Of a stretch of DNA of 27,500 bases, positions 20,398 through 27,500 are shown piece after piece; within the stretch, counting starts at the first letter, position 1, and each line of letters starts with the position of its first letter. Origin of the DNA: Chromera velia (Eukaryota > Sar > Chromeraceae); NCBI GenBank assembly GCA_018398765.1, contig JAHBMJ010000951.1, positions 87,645 to 115,144 on the forward strand, read 5' to 3'. The position numbers and the translations under genes are program-made. The notes under the pieces are model-generated. The model made no database searches and had not been told where the DNA came from. It saw only the letters and a list, made by a program, of their open reading frames with translations.

Positions 20398-21294
20398 CTA
20401 CGTCTTGGCTTCGGCCTCTCTTCTCTCTATGTCCCTGTCCCTCTCCCTTCTTCCATTCACCTTCTTCCTGGAGCCCTCTACTCCAGTCATCTTCACGTCC
20501 CCCGATTCCCTCCCCTCGTTCCCCTTCTCTCCCATCCCCCCCTGTGGTCCCCCCTCTGCCGGCTGGAGTACTGAAGAGGAGGAAGAAGAAGAAGAAGAAG
20601 AGGTGAGGCTGACGATGGCGTTCATAATGTCCCCCCCTTCATTCCTTAGTGCCTGCCTTACCGCCTTGCTGTCTACCCTTGTCTAACCCATAACGAGACG
20701 TATGTTTTCTTCTATCCGTCTCTCCGCTCTCTCTACTCTCTCTCTCTGCCTCTCAGCGTCCACATCCCCCATCACCACATCCGCCTCCATCCCTCTTCCC
20801 TTCCCCCCTCTTGTCTTCTTCTTCTTTTTCTTCTTTTTCTTTTTCCCCCCTTCCGGAGCCGGAGCGGAGGACCAAAGGATGGCAGGATCTTTGAGCTTAC
20901 CCCCCACTCCTTCCCTTCTTTTCCCTCCCTCCCTCCCTCTCCCCCCCAAGGCCGAATTTATATACCAGATGGCCCCCTCCCGGTGTTCTGGATAAGCCCC
21001 GCCCCCCCTCCTGTACTCAACCTCGTTCCGCCCCCCCCTATGCACGGGTAGAGGGGGATAGATGATACGGGGAAAGTGGAATGACTCTTCGCCTCTGGAC
21101 TGAACTCTTCTAACCCGATGCTCCCTTCTATTCCCTGTAGCATCCCCCCGAAAGCCCTGCAGAACACCCAGAATCTGAATCCCTGAACTACGCATACACG
21201 GATTTTGAATAAACTCCCCCCCTCCTACCCCCTTTTCCTCCCCCTGCCACTTCAAAGGTTCCCCCCTCGGTCCTTCAGAGGATGGTGAAAACAA
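20398..21294 (-). pseudogene. ORF1-like piece A with a NAC-alpha-type UBA-like segment
   Basis: One frame runs from 21,294 to 20,398 with a TAG at 20,683-20,685. It includes coding-like sequence (GIQILGVLQGFRGDATGN, FHFPRIIYPPLPVHRGG), a Lys run, a Glu/Arg-rich helix and a Ser run. Around the TAG it reads RRIEENIRLVMG-stop-TRVDSKAVRQALRNEGGDI, then MNAIVSLT. This resembles the C-terminal UBA domain of the nascent polypeptide-associated complex alpha subunit, whose family pattern is IELVMxQxxVSRxKAVxALK followed by xxGDIVxAIMxLT. After 20,398 the frame continues past another TAG for about 40 codons. There is no ATG start. It could be a retroelement ORF1 that captured a UBA domain, or a decayed host gene. 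Confidence 0.45.
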
Positions 21295-21336
21295 AAATTC
21301 AGCTTGCAGTGATCAGAGCTTTAGTCTACGGAGCTA

Positions 21337-21568
21337 TGACAAAATTCTGGTATCGGGTGGTGCCCGATAAGAGGGGGGGGAGGAGGGGCCGCCACTAGTT
21401 CCGCCACTGAGAGGTGCTGATATGGTGGTCGGACCCTTCGTGGCATACCCAAAAACACGACTGGCGTCCGGGCCGATCCCGACCACCGCGCCGATACCGC
21501 CTTATGTATTAGGGGGGGGGGGGGTCAAGAGATGGTATTGGATACCATCCCATACTAGAATTTTGTCA
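21337..21568. mobile_element. MITE-like element with 33-bp inverted repeats and subterminal hairpins
   Basis: The left arm 21,337-21,369 and the reverse complement of 21,536-21,568 match at 27 of 33 positions, both starting TGACAAAATTCT. Each arm holds its own hairpin: ATCGGG-tggtg-CCCGAT (21,352-21,368) and GATGGTAT-tgg-ATACCATC (21,531-21,549). The interior has a third inverted repeat, GGTGGTCGG with CCGACCACC. No coding capacity. The arrangement parallels the element at 1017-1451, though the arms are not obviously homologous. Confidence 0.6.
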
Positions 21569-22108
21569 CGGCCTCTACTGCATGACGGGAGAGAGAAAGC
21601 CAAAAAAGCAACCGTATAGGGAATGCTCCTTTGTAAGTGCCGGGGCTATTGCTGCGGCGCAGGCATTGAGGGACATTGACAGTGATTGGGAATAAATGGA
21701 GAGCCTAAGTTTTGAAACTAAACTTCTAGTCTAAGACTGAACTGAATGCACTAAATTTGTGATAAAGGGGGAGAAAAAAAAAATGTGGAGAGCCCTATTA
21801 TGCCCTATTGGGTAATTGGGCCTTTTTTACCGGATCAAATGCATGCATATATGGGGATGCGGCATGCATGAAAAAACTCTCAATCATTAATTAACAGTCA
21901 ACATAAAAGAATAGAAAAGGAAAGGAAAAGTGGGAGAAGGGGAGATCAGTGGAGAAAGTGTTGATCAGTCTCTATTTTTGTATCCCACCTTCACATCGAA
22001 TCGATAGATCACCCGAACACATCTAGCAAGGCAGGGAGTGATTAAGAGTGCGAGGCCCTAGGCATGCAGGAACCTCAGCACATCTTGCAGGCAGCGTTTC
22101 TAGACACT
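21569..22108. other. Noncoding region, no gene supported
   Basis: Moderately AT-rich with A runs. GCATGC motifs occur at 21,840-21,868, similar to those in the divergent promoter region. No convincing ORF or RNA gene was seen. Confidence 0.4.
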
Positions 22109-22336
22109 GCGGCGTTTGTGTGTAAACGCCGCGGTGCGTCTGAAGGGCGCACCGCGGCGTGCCGCGGGGAAAAAACTTGGAGGAGAGCAAGTTTCTACGG
22201 CGGGTCCGCCGCGGAACGGCGGGACCGTTGCCTTTTTTTCTCTGTGGTGGCATCGAAAAAAAAAAAGTGGATCGTCAAGACGACGAGATCGAGTCCGCCA
22301 AGTGTTGCTCTGACAGCTCTCAGCCCAGAGAGCTGT
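22109..22336. other. Cluster of perfect hairpins
   Basis: Stems seen: GCGGCGTTT/AAACGCCGC (22,109-22,132, loop 6); ACGCCGCGGTGCG/CGCACCGCGGCGT (22,126-22,160, 13 bp, loop 9), which overlaps the first and so excludes it; CCGCGGC/GCCGCGG (22,152-22,167); AAACTTG/CAAGTTT (22,173-22,194); CGGCGG/CCGCCG (22,198-22,211), alternating with CCGCCG/CGGCGG (22,206-22,222); and ACAGCTCTC/GAGAGCTGT (22,313-22,336). A T7 run follows the GC-rich part at about 22,232. A structured RNA, possibly polymerase III transcribed, or a hairpin-type mobile element are both possible. No known RNA family was recognised. Confidence 0.6.
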
Positions 22337-22460
22337 ACAGATTCTTGTCAAGCGATCAACTGAGAGCAGCAAGCTCAACCTGTCAAAGGAACATTCATCT
22401 ATACGATTTGTGTGCTTCCATGAATACCAAGTTCAATACTTCATAGTTGAATCTGCTCAC

Positions 22461-22484
22461 TATGTGTGTGTGTGTGTATGTGTG

Positions 22485-22568
<84 letters not shown>

Positions 22569-22575
22569 TGTGCAG
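22461..22575. repeat. (TG)n microsatellite
   Basis: About 110 bp of TG repeat with a few TA and CG interruptions. Open frames across it are artefacts of the dinucleotide repeat. Confidence 0.97.
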
Positions 22576-22670
22576 TCAAAAGCCGTCAGGCGCTCGAACT
22601 TCTCTTTCTGGCGATGACCACGAGCAGCTACTACCTCCCAAAAGTCCCTGTTGCCTTCCTCTTGTAGTGG

Positions 22671-23093
22671 ATGAAGCGCACGATGGTTATATATATACCA
22701 ATGCATTGGTACTGGCAGGATGGTCTCGCTGATGAGTCAGACGAGATGTCGGAGGCCGACTTTTCAGGTAGCGAGGGGGATTTTGAAGAGAATGAAGGCG
22801 GCGATGTTGAAGAAAAGGAAGGGGGGGAGCCTCTTGCGGACCCTCATATTGAGAAGAAGCAAAAGAACAAAGCGGGCACAGATGTGCCGGAGAGATCTAT
22901 GTTCTCCTCTGTCATTGCGGTGGCAAAGGAGGTCCGATTGTCGGTTAGGCAGGAGGCGAGGAGTGGTGTGCAGACAAGGGGACAGACTCGCACACAAGGG
23001 CGAGTCCCCGACTATGCAGCTTTCCTTCGTCAATGCACCTCAGATCTGGATTCCGATGGTCATGAAAGTGACTGCAACTTCAGAAAACGATAA
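22671..23093 (+). CDS. Small acidic hypothetical protein or exon
   Basis: 140 codons from ATG (22,671) to TAA. The N-terminal third is very acidic (ESDEMSEADFSGSEGDFEEN). A basic middle follows (EVRLSVRQEARSGVQTRGQT), and the C-terminus is YAAFLRQCTSDLDSDGHES. Composition changes are more orderly than in nearby chance frames. The true protein may start at an upstream exon, since ctggcag|gatggtctc at about 22,716 would serve as an acceptor, though no pyrimidine tract precedes it. Acidic N-termini occur in nuclear proteins and some DNA transposases; no catalytic domain follows within the window. Function unknown. Confidence 0.35.
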   Translation: MKRTMVIYIPMHWYWQDGLADESDEMSEADFSGSEGDFEENEGGDVEEKEGGEPLADPHIEKKQKNKAGTDVPERSMFSSVIAVAKEVRLSVRQEARSGVQTRGQTRTQGRVPDYAAFLRQCTSDLDSDGHESDCNFRKR

Positions 23094-23704
23094 TCAATCG
23101 CATATCAATCGCACATTTGCTTTGTGTACAGACATATGTCAAACGCAGCCGAGAGATGATAAGGGGGGGGGGGTCAAATGGGTTGAGGCGTCTCCAAGTC
23201 CAGAGGAGAGAAGACTTTGTGCTTCTAATACTCCCCGCCTTTTCCCTCTTTTCTCTGTCAAATCTGTGACTTGATTAATTAATATTATATTTGACAATGC
23301 CAAATAATGTTTCATGGTGTGTACATTCATGAATAATCATTTTAATACAGTTTGATTCATTTTTATTACTACTCATTTAGATATATTGAGGGTTATTGAA
23401 TCTAATATTGAATAATAGTTTAATTGATGATCTAGTTAATGATGTATGTACAGTTTTTCTTTTTATTACCTAACTTAATAGTCATTTTGTTCTTAAAACG
23501 CCTTAACCGGCTTATACTTTACTTACTTAATTGTGGTTAAGCCTAGAGTCTCTGAAACCAGAGACAAATGGCAACCCATGCATGCAGTTATAAACAAAAG
23601 GAGCAAACCGCCGTAGCTTAGCCTGCTTCCGCATGAATATGAACAACCATGACCCTCCGCAGCCTAGGCTGAAGCTAAAAGCTGAACAACCACACAAGAC
23701 GTGC
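23094..23704. other. AT-rich DNA and 3' flank of LINE copy 2
   Basis: 23,280-23,480 is strongly AT-rich without genes. From about 23,500 to 23,704 the minus strand follows the LINE copy 2 ORF2 stop and may be its 3' untranslated region. It has hairpins GTCTCTG-aaac-CAGAGAC (23,549-23,566) and TAGCTT.AGCCT/AGGCT.AAGCTA (about 23,615-23,680), plus the shared GCCGGTTAAG string. No ATC tail is seen here. Confidence 0.45.
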
Positions 23705-23786
23705 GTGCACTCATTTCAGACAAGCTTCGATCAGTGCACTTGATGCACGTGCACTCATTTCAGACAAGCTTCGATCAGTGCACTTG
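23705..23786. repeat. 44-bp tandem duplication at the LINE copy 2 ORF2 stop
   Basis: gtgcactcatttcagacaag followed by cttcgatcagtgcacttg occurs at 23,705-23,742 and again at 23,749-23,786, identical over 38 bp and separated by atgcac. On the minus strand each unit encodes ALIEACLK and the TGA stop; the stop used by the ORF2 frame is in the unit at 23,749-23,786. Confidence 0.95.
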
Positions 23787-26700
23787 CCTTCTTCGGCTCC
23801 CGGTCCACAATAAATGAAACGAGCTCTCTTACATATGTCTCTTCTTCCCCGATACCTCTTCTCCCAGCTGCAGCAGTCCATCTTGCTCTACAGACCCTTT
23901 CACCGATTCCTGTTCTCTCTTTCACTCTCTCTGCCAGCGAATGAAGTTTGGATCTAAGCTGCTCTGTTCGCACGCACGCAGATAATCGATACACCGCATC
24001 GTCGATCACCTTTTTACCTTCGACTACAGGACAGTGAATACAGTGTTCTTCGCAGGATCCACCGTGTCTCTTTCCCCCACCAGCACATGCTCGAAGGAGA
24101 GAAGTGAAAAGAGAACCACCAGACAAGAGAGAGCGAGGCAGAGTATGCAATTGAACTGTATAACCCCACCCCCTTCTAACCCTCCCCCCTAAAAGCAACA
24201 TGGCCAGATGCTGGTGCGATCGGTTTTCTATCTGAAAATTACTCAGTCGGGAGTTGCATGGATAGATGCCACATGAACGGATGAGCCTATGCTCGCCGAC
24301 GGGTCTTGAAGTCAACCATTCCGACAACCATTCTGAGGCTTCCCTTTCCCTCGCTTTCTGCCTGAGTGTCCATTTATTCGTTCTGTTTCTCTCTCTCTGG
24401 CTTTCTTTTCTCAAAAGATCTGGTGCGATTGTCTGAAGCATGCTACTGGCTGAATTGGCCCACACCGGGGTCAGCGATCTGTGCCATGTATCCCAGACTG
24501 CCCGAGGAACCTCCCTTTCTGTTCTTTTTATGCTTTCTATGAAACCTTCCGACCGACAAGAAAGGATCTCTCTCATGGGACGCACCCCAACCGAAACCAA
24601 AGTTGGCACCTTGAAAGAGTTATAGGGCAAACGGAATGTCCAGCGCACAAATCGAAGCTGCAATGCATCAAGTGTAACGATATCTCTCTGACTTACTGGC
24701 AAGGCTTCCAGCGAGTACGTTGCCACCGGCTCCCAGAGCGCCTGCAGTAAATGAACTTTGCATCGGGGGGGCAAAGGACCTAAGGATGAACAAGTGCCCA
24801 TCACTGCCCCCAAACAGCGTTCAGCATTTTCAAGTTGGTCCCTGACTGACTTTTATGGGTCCCCTCCCTCAAACACACGACATCCAAGGTATTTATAGCT
24901 CTCTACACGTTCAACTGTCTTCCCTTCAAAAGTCACTTCCCCTTCTATTTCCCTTCTTGAGCCTGAGAGTGCGAGAACTTTTGTTTTCTTTAAATTCACT
25001 TTCAACCCATGTTCCTGACAATAAGAGGCCAAACGGTCCAAACACCACTGCAGGTCAGAAGAAGAGTGAGCAAAAATAACAAGATTGTCTGCGTAACCTA
25101 TGCTCTCAAGCAGTAAGTCTGCCAATCTTACCTCCTCAGGGATATAGGGTCGCTGTTCCGTTGTTTCACTCTCCTCTCTCCTCTCTCCGCATTCTCCCCC
25201 CCTCTGTCTTTCATCCGTATCTGATTCCCCATCCAAGCCGTTAACAGCTTCCCTCCCTTCAATACTCAGAGCAGAATGAATATTATTAATAAACAAAAGA
25301 AAAAGAAGAGGAGAAAGTGGATCTTCCTGTTTTACCCCTGCACTTTCGGGAAAGACCCAATCCGACCCATCCACCCTTCCCCACACATTGATATACATGG
25401 AATGAATCATGCACACATCCTTCTCGCTGATTCCTTCCTCTCTAAGTCTGTCAATCATTTTCTTTCTGAGTACTCGGTCAAATGCCTTGCTGAAGTTAAT
25501 AAACGCTGCAAGGAGAGGTCTGTGTCTCTTCTTTGCTGAAGCCGTGAGAGCATGAAGAGCAGCTATCACTTCCCTTGTACCGACCCCCTTCCTGAAACCC
25601 ACCTGTCGTTCATCTATATTCGTTGTCTCCCTTAACCGGCCGTCCATTAACAACGCGAACAACTTTGCCAGAAGGCAGACGATATGTATGGGCCTCCATT
25701 CGTCACAAGAGGGAGAGACGTGACCTTTTGGAACAGGGGCAATTCGAATGAAGTTCCACTTTTCTGGCCAGAAAGAAAAAAGGAAAAAAAGATTGAAGAA
25801 AATGAAAAGAAGAAAACGAGACAGACGAGAAGAGGAAAAGCATAAATATACCTGCGCAGGGGAGATTCTTTCGAGGCCGGCTGCCTTCTTTGGGTTGATT
25901 GCCTTCAGTATCTTCTCATATTTATCGAAAGAAAAGAAAGGTGCCAGGGGGGGAGCTGGTGTTTCACCCTTCTTTTGAGGCTCCAGTCCGTCCCCACTGA
26001 ACACATCGGCCCAAAAATTTGAAAACGAAAAGGCGGACGGCTTTTCTCCCTCACTCCCACTCTCTGCCTTTTTTCTCTCCCTCCTCCATTTCTATAGGGC
26101 TGCTGGGTCTTTAGCAGCTTCTTCCGCGAGTCTCTCTACCTGAAGAATGGCATACTTTCTCTTTTTTCTTGCTATCAACTTCCCTTTCTCTCTATTTAAC
26201 CTGTTCATCTTTCTCTTTGCTGTGATGCACCGCTCGTCTTCGTCCCCCCAGAGTTCCCTTTCTTCCTTCCATTCCCTTTCTGCAGATCTAACTCTTTTCT
26301 GAATCTCCCTGCATTCTTGATCTCTCCAAGGTGCGACAGCCTTTTCCTTCTTTTCACTTTTCCTCGGATGAGTTGGCTTTCGTTTTCTCTCCTTGGGTTG
26401 TGCAAGTACATGCTCCCACTGTTGGGTGAGTCTGGCTATTTGGCTTCTCGGTGGCACAGAGATAGAACAAGTGGAAGACGGAAAGGTAGAAGGTGGTATC
26501 TGAGTATTAGGGTAGAAAGAAAGGACGGACACAAGGGGAGGGGGGAAGAGGGGAGGAGGAGGAGGCGAAGGTATGGATGGAATAGGCTTAGCTTCTTTTT
26601 TCGATTCCTGAATCCTGGCGTCCCACAACCCAGGCCAAAGCTTCCCTGCTAAATCTTTTGCCGAAGTTGCCAGAGGCATCATCTCATCATTAGTGATCGG

Positions 26701-27500
26701 CGTTTGCCTTCCTGGCTTCGTGAAAGAAGGGGATGGGACAAGGGAAAGGTGAGGCGGCGAGTTGTCATTCGGTTTTGGCGGAGATGAGAGGTTGAAAGAT
26801 AGAGAAACGGCCGCATGTTCGGGAGCTGCGTCAGGTTGTAGCTCAACGCCAAAAGAATTCCACAAACCAAGAAGAGGAGGATCAACCAAAAACAAATCAA
26901 TGACCATAGCTGGGGCACCCCCTTCATAATAAGTGCAAGCCCCTGTGAAGTCGACTTCAATCCCTTTCTTTTCATCTTTCCAAGACAGGCCATTCAAGGG
27001 AAGGAGGTTTGCTTTCTCACAAAAGCAAATGGCAGCTCTTCCTAGTTCGTTTACGATTGAACGACAGTCAGAGCGGCGAGACAGTCCCTCGATTGCTTCT
27101 TCTCCCTTGCCCCCCAAGATCTCTTGTAAGTCACCCGCCCCCCCGATCTGTTCCCTTTCCCATGAAATTCCTTTAGGGACCTCCTTTCCTATGTGGCAAT
27201 TGAAGTCTCCTGCCACAATGCGAAGGTCGCATAGCGGAATATCATAGACTGCATTGAGAAGCGTCTCTCTCTCTACCTCTTTCGGTTCATTGTTTCTTAG
27301 TCTCTTCTCTGCCCCCGATTGGAGGAGATAGACACCGAAAATGTGCAGAGATGCATTCGCCCCCCCCCCTTCCTGGGCCGGCAAGCAGCTCCTGAGTGTC
27401 AGTTTGACCATACTGGGCCCCACCAACTCCCCAAAAGGCTTCAAACTAGCGACCAAGCATGATCTGACAAGGATACACACCCCTCCTGTTTTTACTTCCC
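23755..27500 (-). pseudogene. LINE copy 2 ORF2: APE endonuclease and reverse transcriptase, two in-frame stops, runs off the window
   Basis: A single minus-strand frame spans 27,500 to the TGA at 23,755, broken only by TAG at 26,092-26,094 (Trp in copy 1) and TAA at 24,853-24,855. The endonuclease part includes IVAGDFNCHIG, VIDLFLVDP and EHAAVSLSF. The linker is basic. RT motifs are DEWRPIHIV, QVGFRKGVGTREVIAAL, FINFSKAFD (about 25,480-25,506), DPLSPLLFLLFINNIH, YADN (25,084-25,095), LKVNLKKTKV and YKYLGCRVF. Two catalytic Asp positions are changed: the motif A Asp is Asn and YADD is YADN, so reverse transcription should be impaired even without the stops. The C-terminal region has LDALQLRFVRW and a Cys/His-rich stretch (HGGSCEEHCIHCP). 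The endonuclease N-terminus lies beyond the window end. Confidence 0.95.

Noticed and set aside
22262..22300. Possible tRNA or polymerase III B box (gatcgagtc) near the hairpin cluster
   Set aside because: It matches the short B-box consensus, but no acceptor, D or T stem can be formed around it, so no tRNA is claimed.
22395..22706. Thr/His and Val/Cys repeat ORFs
   Set aside because: They are translations of the TG microsatellite.
13413..26094. Reassignment of TAG/TAA to sense codons in this genome
   Set aside because: Several frames continue smoothly past TAR codons and both LINE ORF2 frames and the nucleotidylyltransferase gene end in TGA. However, the stops align with different residues (Trp, Gln and others), the 820 codons of the two intact genes contain no internal TAR, one gene ends in TAG, and copy 1 also has a probable TGA opposite Trp near 15,110. 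Decay is simpler.

Overview
The window is nuclear DNA from a eukaryote. One gene has GT-AG introns, there are long simple-sequence tracts, and two degenerate APE-type LINEs (non-LTR retrotransposons) fill much of the right half. Several features fit a photosynthetic alveolate such as a chromerid: two secreted-protein genes head to head, TGCATGC-type repeats between them, and G/C and purine/pyrimidine homopolymers. That assignment is an inference with low confidence.

Left part (1-2,280): mostly AT-rich DNA without a convincing gene. It holds a 435-bp element with 35-bp terminal inverted repeats (1017-1451). The gene-bearing core is 2,283-7,203. A four-exon gene on the minus strand (5661 to 2370) encodes a predicted 542-residue secreted protein of unknown family. 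It faces an intron-less plus-strand gene (6367-7203) for a secreted nucleotidylyltransferase-fold protein (NMNAT/NaMNAT-like). They share a 705-bp intergenic region with three GCATGC/TGCATGC clusters, possibly a common promoter.

Middle part (7,204-12,300): repeat-rich and AT-rich sequence. It contains a plus-strand LINE C-terminal fragment (9597-9851), apparently interrupted by a minus-strand element with an (ATC)n tail.

Right part (12,303-27,500): LINE copy 1 (minus strand, ORF2 about 16,480 to 12,593, 3' tail near 12,303) is preceded by a long low-complexity stretch (16,744-21,294) with ORF1-like pieces. One piece carries a sequence resembling the UBA domain of NAC-alpha. A 5'-truncated insertion with a target-site duplication of about 44 bp sits inside this stretch (19,713-19,968). 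Then come a second inverted-repeat element (21,337-21,568), a dense cluster of perfect hairpins (22,109-22,336), a TG microsatellite, a small acidic ORF (22,671-23,093) and LINE copy 2 (minus strand, 23,755 to beyond 27,500). Both LINE copies have lost catalytic residues or frames and look dead.

Only the two facing genes look like intact host genes. No CRISPR array, prokaryotic operon, rRNA or tRNA was seen.
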